Source of the DNA: Comamonas piscis
GTDB lineage: Bacteria; Pseudomonadota; Gammaproteobacteria; Burkholderiales; Burkholderiaceae_C
Assembly: GCF_014109725.1 (NCBI RefSeq)
Contig: NZ_CP058554.1
Coordinates: forward strand, 2,666,001-2,730,000
Direction: 5' to 3'
Length of the DNA: 64,000 nt
This document shows positions 18,408 to 27,642 of the stretch, piece by piece. Position 1 is the stretch's first letter. Each line of letters opens with the position of its first letter. Position numbers and translations under genes: made by a program. A model generated the notes under the pieces. That model made no database searches and was not told where the DNA came from. It saw nothing but the letters and a program-made list of their open reading frames with translations.

Positions 18408-21400
18408 ATGCGTTTTCACTCGGTTCGCAGGCTATGGGAGAAGGCGCTGACAGCGCTGGCGCAGATACCCGTGCTGGGCCAGCGCCCCCGGCCCCGCGGT
18501 GTGAGGCATCTCGCGGCCTGTCTGCTGCTGGGCCTGGTCTGCTTTGCGGTCTACAACGCGAATATGCGCTCAATAGGCGCGGGCGACAACTATCCGGCGC
18601 GCTACCTGCCGCTGTCGCTGTGGAAAAACGCCAGCCTGAGCCTGGACCCTGTTGCTGACCTGGTGGCGCAAGGGCACAGGCTGCCCAGCAAGCCGGGCGA
18701 GATTGGCGAAGCTGGCTGGGTGGTGCGCGGCACGGACGGACGCCTGGTCTCGCTCTACCCCATCGTCACCCCCTTGCTGGTAGCGCCCCTGTACCTGCCC
18801 GCCGCGCTGTATCTGTCGCACTGGGACTGGGCCCCTGCGCATGTGGATTCGGTGGCCCGCATCATGGAAAAGCTCGTGGCGGCGCTCGTCGCCTCGGCAT
18901 CGGTGATGCTGATGTACCTCTTGCTGCTGCGCCAATGCAGTGAGCGCATGGCACTGGGGCTGGCGCTGGCCTATGCCTTTGGCACCAGCACCTGGGTGAT
19001 CAGCAGCCAGGCGCTGTGGATGCACGGCGTGGCCCAGCTGCTGGTGACCTGCGCGCTGTGGATCGCCACCAGTGAGCGCTGCACCCCCAGGCGGGCCTGG
19101 GCCTATGGCTTGGTATGCGGTCTGATTGCCTGCAACCGCCAGCCCGACACCTGGCTGGCGCTGGGCTTTGCCGCCTATGCGTTGGTCTGGGCGCGGGGGC
19201 ATTACCGGCTGTTTCTGGCCGGCGCCTTGCCACCGGCGCTGCTGACCCTGGCCTACAACCTGTGGTGGGTGGGCTCGTACATGGGCGGCTACTACGTCTT
19301 TGTGCTGAACCACAGCACCGATGCCTCCTGGCTCGGCCTGCCGGAAGGGGTGGCTGCCTTGCTGTTCAGCCCCGTCTATGGGCTGTTGGTGTTCTCGCCC
19401 TTCTTGCTGCTGCTGCCGCTGCGTGGCTCCGCCATCTGGCGCCAGAGCCGCTGGCGCTTGCTGGCCATGGTCCTGGTGGTGGCCGTAGTGCTGCAGATCC
19501 TGTTCTATGCCGCTGCGCACTGGATCCAGGGCATCAGCTGGGGCAGCCGTTTTTTGACCGACATGCTGCCCATCCTGGTCTGGTTGCTCCCGCCCGCGTT
19601 GTTGGGGCTGTCTGCATGGGGCAGGGGGGCTTTCACGCTGGCGGTGCTGGCGGCGGTGGTCGCCGAAGCCATTGGGGCCTTTGGCTACACCGGGCAGGCC
19701 CATGCGGCCTATATCGAGCGCCAGGGCGCCACCACGGTGGCCGAGCGTTTTGCGGCCCAGAAGCGTGCGGCCTGGCAGTTGGAGAACTCGCCACTCCTCA
19801 GCCGCCCGAAGTGGCTGCATGACCTGGGCTGGCTGCTGCACGGCGGGGTGGAACGGGTCAGTCTCAGCAATGACGACCAGGTGGTGGTGGAGGGCTGGGC
19901 GCTGGCCGGGGGCCGTACCCCCTATGACTTGCACCTGCTTGTCGATGGCCAGCCATGGCCCGCCGCCACGGCCCAGTTTGCGCCGCGCAGGGGGCAAGGG
20001 GCAGGCCAGGCACCAGCGAGTGGCTGGGCGCTGACCTTTCCGCGTGGCAACCTGGCCGTGGGCGAGCATGCGTTCAGCGCCCTGGTGCGGGCCAGTGCCG
20101 ATACGCAGCCTCGGTTGCTGCCCGCCACAACGCTCCGGGTGGCCGCAACACCGCAGGCCTCAGCCAGCTTGCAGGGAGCGCATGGCTCGATCGACACGGC
20201 CCAGGTCACCGCAGGCGATGCCGTCGAGGTGGCAGGCTGGGCTTTGGTCGATGGGCAGACCCCCGCTCAGGTCGCGGTAGTGCTGGACAGCGGCCAGATG
20301 CTGGCCAGCAGCACGGCGTTCTTTACGCGCCCGGATGTTGTGCAGTCGCTGGGCATCGCGAATGCAGCGGGCTGGCGCCTGCGTTTTCCGGTGGGGACTT
20401 TGGCGGCCGGCAAGCACCGGCTGCGGGCGCTGGTGACGCCGCTGTCGGGCGCGCCTGCCTACCTGGCGGCCAGCGCCGAGTTTGAAGTGACTCGGCCGTC
20501 ACCCGCCGTGCCCGCCAAGGGCAGCCCGCTGTCTGACGCGGTGCGCTACGCAGTCCAGATGTTGGACTACCGGCAGCAGGAAGGCGGCTACTGGCTGACC
20601 GAGCACACCCAGGCAGCAGTCTTTACCCAGCCCGCGCCTGAGCTGAATGTCTTTGCCAATGCGCAGATCGTCGACATCCTGGCGCCCGTGGCGGCGGCCG
20701 CCGCCGTGCAGCCGATGCTGGCGCGCACACGCCAATTTCTGCAGCAGCAGATTGAAAGCACTGGCCTGGTGCGCTACCACGGCAACCCCGCGCTGCCGAC
20801 CCACGGCAGCCTGAGCTGCAAGATCACACCGGATGCCGATGACACGGCCCTGGTCTGGCGCTTGGCGCCTTTGGACGATGCCGCGCTGAGGGACAAGGCG
20901 TTGGCGACGCTGCAGCAGTTCCGCGACAGCGATGGCCTCTACCGGACCTGGTTGGCCCGGCGCGAAGACTACGAGTGCATTGACCCGGGCAAGGACGCCA
21001 ATCCGGTTGATATCGGCATCCAGATCAATGTGTTGCGATGGCTGTACGAGGCGCGGCCGCCCGCCGCCCAGGCCTTGTGCCAGGCACTGCAGCAGCGGGA
21101 AGGAGACGCCAGCCTGTGGGTCTACTACCAACGGGCACCGGCGGTGGTGCGCTGGTCGCGGGATGGCTTGCAGCGTGCCGGTTGCCCGCTGTCATTGCCT
21201 GAGGCATCGCTGAAGACTTCGGTGCCCGGCCAGCAGCGCTGGCTGGATCTGATCGACCGCATCCAGCGCCTGGGCACATTGCAGCGCCCTGCGCCAGCGG
21301 AGCGTGCCGCCGATGTGCAACTGCTGGCGGGTCTGGCAGCCGACGGCTTTGCGGCACTGCGGCAGCAGCCGCTGCTCTTCTACCACAACGATTTGACTGC

Positions 21401-21536
21401 CACGGTCAGCCGTTATTACTGGTCGCAAGAGATGGCCTATGCGCTGTGGCTGCGGCTTTATTACCAGCATCTGGGGCAGTCGCAAGGCGACGCGCCGCCA
21501 TCTGGCCAACAAGACCCAGGAGGGCGCCATGGCTGA
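18408..21536 (+). CDS. multidomain membrane protein: GT39-like N-terminus, two Ig-like repeats, toroid-like C-terminus
   Basis: This 1042-aa protein has three parts. Residues 30-460 hold about nine hydrophobic helices with GAGDNYPARYLPLSL and the SYLYP-like region typical of PMT/GT39-type lipid-linked-sugar transferases. Residues 500-700 hold two homologous beta-rich repeats, each with VEGWAL or VAGWAL and an ending like VGEHAFSALVR or AGKHRLRALV. Residues 720-1030 look like an alpha/alpha toroid, with QEGGYWLTEH, DADDTALVWRL and RDSDGLYRTWL, as in terpene-cyclase/prenyltransferase-fold proteins. Start at 18408 is one of two nearby ATGs; the other is out of frame. It overlaps the UbiA gene by 8 bp. 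Function is unknown beyond membrane glycan assembly. Confidence 0.8.
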   Translation: MRFHSVRRLWEKALTALAQIPVLGQRPRPRGVRHLAACLLLGLVCFAVYNANMRSIGAGDNYPARYLPLSLWKNASLSLDPVADLVAQGHRLPSKPGEIGEAGWVVRGTDGRLVSLYPIVTPLLVAPLYLPAALYLSHWDWAPAHVDSVARIMEKLVAALVASASVMLMYLLLLRQCSERMALGLALAYAFGTSTWVISSQALWMHGVAQLLVTCALWIATSERCTPRRAWAYGLVCGLIACNRQPDTWLALGFAAYALVWARGHYRLFLAGALPPALLTLAYNLWWVGSYMGGYYVFVLNHSTDASWLGLPEGVAALLFSPVYGLLVFSPFLLLLPLRGSAIWRQSRWRLLAMVLVVAVVLQILFYAAAHWIQGISWGSRFLTDMLPILVWLLPPALLGLSAWGRGAFTLAVLAAVVAEAIGAFGYTGQAHAAYIERQGATTVAERFAAQKRAAWQLENSPLLSRPKWLHDLGWLLHGGVERVSLSNDDQVVVEGWALAGGRTPYDLHLLVDGQPWPAATAQFAPRRGQGAGQAPASGWALTFPRGNLAVGEHAFSALVRASADTQPRLLPATTLRVAATPQASASLQGAHGSIDTAQVTAGDAVEVAGWALVDGQTPAQVAVVLDSGQMLASSTAFFTRPDVVQSLGIANAAGWRLRFPVGTLAAGKHRLRALVTPLSGAPAYLAASAEFEVTRPSPAVPAKGSPLSDAVRYAVQMLDYRQQEGGYWLTEHTQAAVFTQPAPELNVFANAQIVDILAPVAAAAAVQPMLARTRQFLQQQIESTGLVRYHGNPALPTHGSLSCKITPDADDTALVWRLAPLDDAALRDKALATLQQFRDSDGLYRTWLARREDYECIDPGKDANPVDIGIQINVLRWLYEARPPAAQALCQALQQREGDASLWVYYQRAPAVVRWSRDGLQRAGCPLSLPEASLKTSVPGQQRWLDLIDRIQRLGTLQRPAPAERAADVQLLAGLAADGFAALRQQPLLFYHNDLTATVSRYYWSQEMAYALWLRLYYQHLGQSQGDAPPSGQQDPGGRHG

Positions 21537-22464
21537 GGCCCGCCAGTCCAGCGCTGGCGCCCGCCAGCTCCTCCGGCCGCAATGGCTGCGTCTGTTGGCC
21601 AGCATTCGTCTGGGCGAGGTGCTGGTTCTGCAAGGCACGCCGCTGATGGGCGCCATCCTCGCGTTGGGCACCCTGGCGTCATGGCATGGGTGGGCCATTG
21701 GCTGGCAAGGCCTATGGCTGGTGACCGCCAACCTGCTGTTTGTGGCCCATGTGTTTGTCGCCAACGACTGGGCCGGTATCGACGCGGATCTGCGCGACCC
21801 CCAGCGCCAGGGCCATACCTTTGTGAACCAGGGTGTGGGGCGGCGACTGTTTGGTTGGCTGGGCGTGGGCCTGTTTGTGGGGGCCATGTTGGCGCTGCTG
21901 CCGTTGGGGGACCAGGCGCTGCTGCTGGGGCTGGCGCTTTGCGCCGTCAGCGCGCTTTACTCGCTGCCTCCCTGGCAGCTCAAGGGCCGGCCGCTGTGGA
22001 ACTCGCTGATGCATTTGCTGGGTGGCAGTTTGCACTTTCTGCTGGGCTGGGTGGCATTTGCGCCCATCCATGGCTCCAGTATTGCGATCAGCGTGTTTTT
22101 TGGCCTGGTGTTTGCAGCCGGCCACCTGGTGCATGAGGCCCGGGGCGTGGAGGGTGACCGTCTCAATGGCATCCAGACCAATGCCGTTCGCTTTGGCGCC
22201 AAGCGCTGTTTTGCAGCCGCCTTTGTGCTGTTCAGCGCTGCCTACCTGCTGCTCGCCATCCTGTGCCTGCGCCAACTGCTGCCCACCGCGCTGCTGCTGG
22301 CGGTCTGCCTCTACCCCTTGCATGTCTGGGCGACCTGGCAGGCCTACCGGCAGCAGTTGAGTTTCGCCAGCTTGCTGCGTCTGCAAACCTGCTACCGGGC
22401 GATGTATGCGCTGACGGGGCTGTTGATGCTGATGGCGGTGTTATTTGAAAGGGCCATAGGATGA
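21529..22464 (+). CDS. UbiA-family prenyltransferase
   Basis: This 311-aa integral membrane protein has the UbiA fold signatures: the first aspartate-rich motif NDWAGIDAD (79-87), a second acidic motif HEARGVEGD (202-210), and about eight TM helices. Family members transfer a polyprenyl chain, or attach ribose phosphate to polyprenyl phosphate (DPPR synthase). Placed inside a glycan locus and translationally coupled to the multidomain membrane protein, a lipid-carrier or prenyl-modification role is more likely than ubiquinone or heme synthesis. The acceptor is unknown. Confidence 0.85.
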   Translation: MAEARQSSAGARQLLRPQWLRLLASIRLGEVLVLQGTPLMGAILALGTLASWHGWAIGWQGLWLVTANLLFVAHVFVANDWAGIDADLRDPQRQGHTFVNQGVGRRLFGWLGVGLFVGAMLALLPLGDQALLLGLALCAVSALYSLPPWQLKGRPLWNSLMHLLGGSLHFLLGWVAFAPIHGSSIAISVFFGLVFAAGHLVHEARGVEGDRLNGIQTNAVRFGAKRCFAAAFVLFSAAYLLLAILCLRQLLPTALLLAVCLYPLHVWATWQAYRQQLSFASLLRLQTCYRAMYALTGLLMLMAVLFERAIG

Positions 22465-22663
22465 TTCAGCGACACGGCGTTGGCATCGGCGCTGGGCGGA
22501 CTGTATGTATCTGCCACATCGGCATCATGGCTCTCCAAAATTGGCCGCCCTGTACGATAATTCACGATGTTTCACAAAGTGAATCTGGTAAACATCTGAT
22601 GCCAGTACAGGCGCTTCGGTGCCGTGCTGGGGGGTGTTTGCCAAGGCATCCTCTGGCACATCC

Positions 22664-25069
22664 ATGATTGCTCACAGTCCGCGCGCGATTTTTACCATCT
22701 GCTCGAACAACTACCTGCCCATGGCCAGGGTGTTGCTGCAAAGCGCTGGCCAACAGCATCCCGAGGCAGATATCTACCTCTGCCTGGCGGACACGCTCTG
22801 GGATGACCCCGCCTTCTATGCGGGCGACTTTCAGGTCATCACAGCCGAGGCGCTGGGCATTCCCGATTTCCAGGAGTTTGCGTTCCGCTACGGGATCATG
22901 GAGTTCAACACGGCGGTCAAGCCGTTCATGTTCCAGCATCTGATGGCGCTGGGCTATGCCCAGATGGTCTACCTGGACCCGGATATCGAGGTGATGGCGC
23001 CGCTGGACCATGTATTTGCTTTGCTGGCAGATGGCGCCTCTCTGGTGCTGACGCCGCACCTGACCCAGCCCGCAGAGCGGGAGGCCTTTCCGGACGATGT
23101 GGGCATCATGCGTGCGGGGGTTTTCAACCTGGGTTTTCTGGCGGTGGGTGCATGCCCGGAGGCTGAGCGCATCATGGCCTGGTGGGGCGGGCGGCTGCAG
23201 TACCAGTGTGTGAACGAGCCTGAGCGCGGCATTTTTGTTGACCAGAAGTTCATGGACCTGGTACCCGGCTTTGCTGCGGATGCGCGCATTCTGCGTGAGC
23301 CCGGCTACAACCTGGCTTACTGGAACCTGCACCAGCGCGATCTGCAGATGCAGGGCGATGGCTGGACGGTGGATGGAACGCCGCTGCGTTTTTTCCATTT
23401 CAGCGGCATTGACCCGGCCGATCTGCGGCAGCTGTCCAAATACACCACGGCCTTTGGCCCCGGTGCCATCTCGCCCGCATTGGCGGCCTTGATGCGGCGC
23501 TATGCCCGGCAGGTGTTGGCGAATGGCCATGGCCGCGTGCCGGCTGCCAGCTATGCCTATGCGCGGTTTGCGTCGGGTACGGTGATTCCGGAGGTGGTGC
23601 GGCGCATGTTCCGCGAGGGCCACCGCTGCTGGTCGGGGGGCGATCCTTTTGCGACCTATGAGGCCTACCTGCAACTGCCCAGCCCCCTCAGCCCGTTGTG
23701 CAACAAAGGCTATGTCACACGCCTGATGGCCGAGTTGCATGCGCGCGAGCCCTGGTTGCAGCAGAGCTTTGATCTGCGCTCAGCGCAGGGCGTTGCCGCC
23801 TATATTGACTGGTTCTGCTTACATGCCCGCAGCCAGCTGGGGGATTCGCGGCTGGTGGAGCCGGTGCAACTGCGTGCGGCGCGCGTACCGGTTGCCGCGC
23901 CGCCAGACCGCCTGCCGCCACCGGCTGCACCGGGCGAGACGCAATTGACGGTCGTGGGCTACCTGCAGGTAGCGTCCGGTGTGGGTGAGGCTGGCCGGCA
24001 GATGCTGCGCACTGCCATGCATGCCGGTTTTCGCAGCAAGGGCCTGGCCATCCAGCCGCCATCCTTGCCAGTCAGTGTGGATGAGGCACTCGTTCCCTGG
24101 ATCAGCGATGGCCAGGCCGCCCGGGTGCAGATTTTTCAAGTGAATGCGGACCAGTTGCCCACGGTGATCCAGGATCTGGCGGACCAACTGCCCAAGAACA
24201 GCTGGCGGGCAGTGGTGCCGTTTTGGGAGCTGGAGCATTTCCCCGATGCCTGGATGCCGGCCTTTGACCTGGTGGACGAGGTCTGGGCGCCAACGCGCTA
24301 TGTGCAAAAAATGCTGGCCAAGCGCTTGAACAAACCAGTGCTGCATATGCCGCCGCAACTGAGCTTTGTGCCGCCACCGCCTGCGCCGCGTGCACAGTGG
24401 GGTGTGCCGGAGCAGGCCTTTGTGTTTTTCTTTGCGTTTGACTTGCTGTCCTTTGTCGAGCGCAAAAATCCGCAGGCGCTGCTGCGCGCGTTCCGCGAGG
24501 CCTTTCCGCCCCAGGTGGCCGGTACGGAAGTCTGCCTGGTCATCAAAACCCTGAATGGGCATCGGGCGGCAGCGCATAGCCGGTCCTTGCTGGAGGCGCT
24601 GAAGCACGAGCCGGGCGTGGTGCTGGTTGACCAGCTGCTAAGCCGCGCTCAGAGCCTGCAACTGATGGCTTGCTGTGACGCCGTGGTATCGCTGCACCGC
24701 AGTGAAGGGCTGGGTTTGTTGGTGGCGGAAGCCATGCAGCTGGGCCTGCCCGTGGTGGCAACGGATTATTCTGCTACCACCGAGCTGGTTTCGCCGCAAA
24801 CCGGGTGGCCGGTGGCCTGCAAGCTGGTGCCGGTGCCCGAAGGTGCTTACCCCTACCACCAGGGGCAGGTCTGGGCGGAGCCCGATGGGGTGCATGCCGC
24901 CTGGCAGATGCGGCAGGTGTACCTGAACCGGGCCGAAGCAGCGCGCCGCGCCCAGCATGCGCGTGCCCGGCTGGAGGCGGAATTTGGCGCCGATGCCACT
25001 GCCCAGCGCCTGCGCCGACGGCTGGCAGCTTTGCTGGCCGGTGGTGAGCGCTTGGGAGATGCGGCATGA
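22664..25069 (+). CDS. two-module glycosyltransferase (GT8-like plus GT4-like)
   Basis: This 801-aa protein has an N-terminal GT-A module with the metal-binding motif D105-P-D107 (VYLDPDIEV) and a distal FHFSGIDP segment, as in GT8-like domains. A GT-B module follows from about 430 with EVWAPTRYVQKML, FDLLSFVERKNPQALLRAFREA and a C-terminal SLHRSEGLGLLVAEAMQLGLPVVATDYSA, the GT4 donor-binding region. The ATG at 22664 was chosen, although a GTG at 22619 is possible and no strong ribosome site precedes either. Two catalytic modules suggest addition of two sugars in sequence. It overlaps the next gene by 4 bp. Confidence 0.85.
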   Translation: MIAHSPRAIFTICSNNYLPMARVLLQSAGQQHPEADIYLCLADTLWDDPAFYAGDFQVITAEALGIPDFQEFAFRYGIMEFNTAVKPFMFQHLMALGYAQMVYLDPDIEVMAPLDHVFALLADGASLVLTPHLTQPAEREAFPDDVGIMRAGVFNLGFLAVGACPEAERIMAWWGGRLQYQCVNEPERGIFVDQKFMDLVPGFAADARILREPGYNLAYWNLHQRDLQMQGDGWTVDGTPLRFFHFSGIDPADLRQLSKYTTAFGPGAISPALAALMRRYARQVLANGHGRVPAASYAYARFASGTVIPEVVRRMFREGHRCWSGGDPFATYEAYLQLPSPLSPLCNKGYVTRLMAELHAREPWLQQSFDLRSAQGVAAYIDWFCLHARSQLGDSRLVEPVQLRAARVPVAAPPDRLPPPAAPGETQLTVVGYLQVASGVGEAGRQMLRTAMHAGFRSKGLAIQPPSLPVSVDEALVPWISDGQAARVQIFQVNADQLPTVIQDLADQLPKNSWRAVVPFWELEHFPDAWMPAFDLVDEVWAPTRYVQKMLAKRLNKPVLHMPPQLSFVPPPPAPRAQWGVPEQAFVFFFAFDLLSFVERKNPQALLRAFREAFPPQVAGTEVCLVIKTLNGHRAAAHSRSLLEALKHEPGVVLVDQLLSRAQSLQLMACCDAVVSLHRSEGLGLLVAEAMQLGLPVVATDYSATTELVSPQTGWPVACKLVPVPEGAYPYHQGQVWAEPDGVHAAWQMRQVYLNRAEAARRAQHARARLEAEFGADATAQRLRRRLAALLAGGERLGDAA

Positions 25070-27642
25070 CGGAACAAGCCCGTTCGCCAGCAGCGACCAC
25101 CATGCGGCGCTGGCTGGTCATCGGGGATATCGGCGGCGCGGCGCAGTTCCATGTCGGTGATGAGGCGATGTTTGCTGCGAATCTGCAGCTGCTGCAGCGT
25201 GCCAGCCCGCAGGCGCAGCGCATGGCAGTCTCGCCAGACCCGGCGTTCACGGCCACCACCTATGGCGTGGCAGCGGTGCCGGGCCTGGGTTTTGCCGATT
25301 GCGCGGATGACGCCGAGCGCGAGGCGCTGTTGGCGCAGCTCTCGCTGCCATCGCCGGCCCATTGGACGCAGCGCAGGCCCGCCGCGATGGAGGCCTTGCG
25401 CGATGCGCAGGATGGCCTGCTCATCTCCGGCGGTGGCAACCTGCGCAGCACCTGGCCGGCCTTTTTGTACGAACGCCTGGCCTTGGCGCGCCAGGCGCGG
25501 CGCTTGGGTGCGCCCGTGGTAGTGGTGGGGCAGACGCTGGGCCCGGAGCTGAGCGCCCGCCACCGCGCCATGCTGGCCGAGCTGCTGGCGATGACCGCGT
25601 GGGTGGGGGTGCGAGAGCAGCCCAGCTACCAGTTGGCGCTGGCGCTGGGCGTGGATGCCAGCCGGTTGTCGCTGCAGTTGGATGATGCCCATGGACTCTG
25701 GCAGCAGCCCAGTCGCGATGGCTATCTGCCGCAGCCCTTTGCGATGGACAAGCCCTGGATGGCGCTGAGCTTTCATCCGCTCTGCGATCCGACTGGCAGC
25801 GACCCGTTGCTCGACAGCCTGGCCCAACAGCTGGAGGAGATCGCGCAACGGACGGGCTGTAGGCCCGTGTTCATCCCCCATGCCCGGGCAGATGCCGCCC
25901 ATGGCGCGCCTTGGTCCGATGCCGACATGGGCCAGGCGCTGGCGGCGCGCATGCGCCATACCCCCATGCTGCTGCTGCCGGTGATGCTGCCCGAGCAGGT
26001 GGCATGGCTCACGGCCCAGGCCCATCTGGTGATCAGCTCGCGCTACCACCCGCTGGTGTTTGGACTGGCGGCTGCCAAGCCTTGTCTGGGTATTTGGAGC
26101 GACCACTACACCCGCACCAAGCTGCAAGGCGCGCTGGCGCACCATGGCAGCGCCCATACCGCCTGCAGTGTGCAGGAGGTAGGCGATGGCTTGCTGAGCG
26201 GCCGCCTGGCCGACTTGTGGCAGGGCCGCCATGCCTGGCAGGCCCACCTGGCTGCGCAAGGCCGGCTCTTGGCCGACGGCGAAGCGCGCAGGCAGCAGGC
26301 GCTGACGAGCTTGTTGGCGACGGGCCAGATGCTGGAGCAGCCGATTCCTTCTATCCTGATCAGCAAGCCCCCCGCTGCAGCGGACGACATGCTGGCCAGC
26401 GCGCCACCCCTTTCTCCCGACGCTTTCCGCAGGAGGTCTTCCATGCTTACCGAGGCAGACTGGCAACAATTCGCCAAAGACGGTTTTCTCCACCTGGGGT
26501 CGGTGCTTTCGCCAGAGGCGCTGGAGGCATTGCGGCAGCGCGCCGATGCGCTGGCGCTGGGGGAGGTGTACAACCCGGCGGTGCAGATGCAGCTCGATAC
26601 CGGGGGCGCCTACGAGGAACTACCCGGGGCCGTCGAACGCTTTGACGAGGGGACGCTGCGCTACCGCAAGATCCAGGGGCTGGAGCATGACCCGCTGTAT
26701 GCACAGCTGATCGACCAGCCGGTTTTCAGGACCATCTGCGCGGGCATGTATGGCGCGCATGCGGCGGTATCGATCTTCCGGGCCATGGTGATGAACAAGC
26801 CTGCCGGCCATGGCACCGTGCTGCCCTGGCACCAGGATGGTGGCGCCGTCTGGCAGCTGGACCGCGACCCCTTGGTCACCCTCTGGGTGGCGCTGGACGA
26901 TGCCAATACCGCCAATGGCTGCATGGATGCGGTCCGGGGCTCGCACCGGCTGGGCCTGCTCAGCACGCAGGGCAGCACCTTGACCGAAGACGCGGTGCGC
27001 GCGCATTGCCCGCCCGAATTGACCGTGCCGCTAGAGGTGAAGGCAGGACATGCAGTGCTGATGCACAACTGGCTGATCCACCGCTCGGGCCTCAATACGT
27101 CGCCCACGCCCCGGCGCGCCTTCACCATGTGCTGCATGGATGCCCGCACGCGCAACCTGCTGACCGGGGCGCATTTTCCGGTGGTGTACGGCGCGCAGTC
27201 CAGCGCGCCCGATGCCTATGTGCAGCAGCTGCAGGCCGACCTGGCTGCGCAGACCGAGCGATTTGGCCATGCGGAGCGCTATGCCGAGGACCTGCTGGCG
27301 ACCAATGACAAGCGCCAGGCAATGATCGATGAGGCGACGCAGTATGCGCGCAGCCTGGAGGCCGAGCTGGCGCGTTGGCAGCACGGCGGCAACGCCACGC
27401 AACAGGGCCAGCGCGCGGGCTCTGCCGTGGTGCAGATGCGCCAGGAGATTCTGGATTTGAACCATGCCCTCAAAACCGCCTACGAGCAGGGCGGTGGGGG
27501 CGGCCAAGACATGGCGCGGCTGCGCCAGCAGGTGGTCGATTTGAATGCCAGCATCGAGGCGCTGCACCAATCGGTCTCCTGGCGCATCACGGCTCCGCTG
27601 CGCCGCTTGTATGAGCGCCTGGTGCTGCGCTCCAAAAGCTGA
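25066..27642 (+). CDS. fusion: polysaccharide pyruvyltransferase plus PhyH-type dioxygenase
   Basis: The 858-aa frame joins two enzymes. Residues 9-380 are a polysaccharide pyruvyltransferase domain (LVIGDIGG, ISGGGNLRSTWP, VISSRYHPLVFGL), which puts pyruvyl ketals or related groups on sugars. Residues 460-710 are a phytanoyl-CoA dioxygenase-like Fe(II)/2-oxoglutarate oxygenase with H589-x-D591 (WHQDGG), a distal H672 (IHRSG) and a following arginine pair. The last 100 residues are predicted coiled coil (QMRQEILDLNHALKTAYEQ and QQVVDLNASIEALHQS). A strong internal ribosome site precedes M460. It overlaps the permease start. Confidence 0.85.
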   Translation: MTEQARSPAATTMRRWLVIGDIGGAAQFHVGDEAMFAANLQLLQRASPQAQRMAVSPDPAFTATTYGVAAVPGLGFADCADDAEREALLAQLSLPSPAHWTQRRPAAMEALRDAQDGLLISGGGNLRSTWPAFLYERLALARQARRLGAPVVVVGQTLGPELSARHRAMLAELLAMTAWVGVREQPSYQLALALGVDASRLSLQLDDAHGLWQQPSRDGYLPQPFAMDKPWMALSFHPLCDPTGSDPLLDSLAQQLEEIAQRTGCRPVFIPHARADAAHGAPWSDADMGQALAARMRHTPMLLLPVMLPEQVAWLTAQAHLVISSRYHPLVFGLAAAKPCLGIWSDHYTRTKLQGALAHHGSAHTACSVQEVGDGLLSGRLADLWQGRHAWQAHLAAQGRLLADGEARRQQALTSLLATGQMLEQPIPSILISKPPAAADDMLASAPPLSPDAFRRRSSMLTEADWQQFAKDGFLHLGSVLSPEALEALRQRADALALGEVYNPAVQMQLDTGGAYEELPGAVERFDEGTLRYRKIQGLEHDPLYAQLIDQPVFRTICAGMYGAHAAVSIFRAMVMNKPAGHGTVLPWHQDGGAVWQLDRDPLVTLWVALDDANTANGCMDAVRGSHRLGLLSTQGSTLTEDAVRAHCPPELTVPLEVKAGHAVLMHNWLIHRSGLNTSPTPRRAFTMCCMDARTRNLLTGAHFPVVYGAQSSAPDAYVQQLQADLAAQTERFGHAERYAEDLLATNDKRQAMIDEATQYARSLEAELARWQHGGNATQQGQRAGSAVVQMRQEILDLNHALKTAYEQGGGGGQDMARLRQQVVDLNASIEALHQSVSWRITAPLRRLYERLVLRSKS
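26431..26445 (+). promoter_or_regulatory. internal Shine-Dalgarno and start codon inside the fusion gene
   Basis: AGGAGG at 26431-26436 is followed, after six bases, by an in-frame ATG at 26443 (residue 460) that begins MLTEADWQQFAKDG, a typical first helix of PhyH proteins. A perfect consensus at ideal spacing exactly at a domain boundary suggests that a free 399-aa dioxygenase is made as well as the fusion. Confidence 0.7.
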
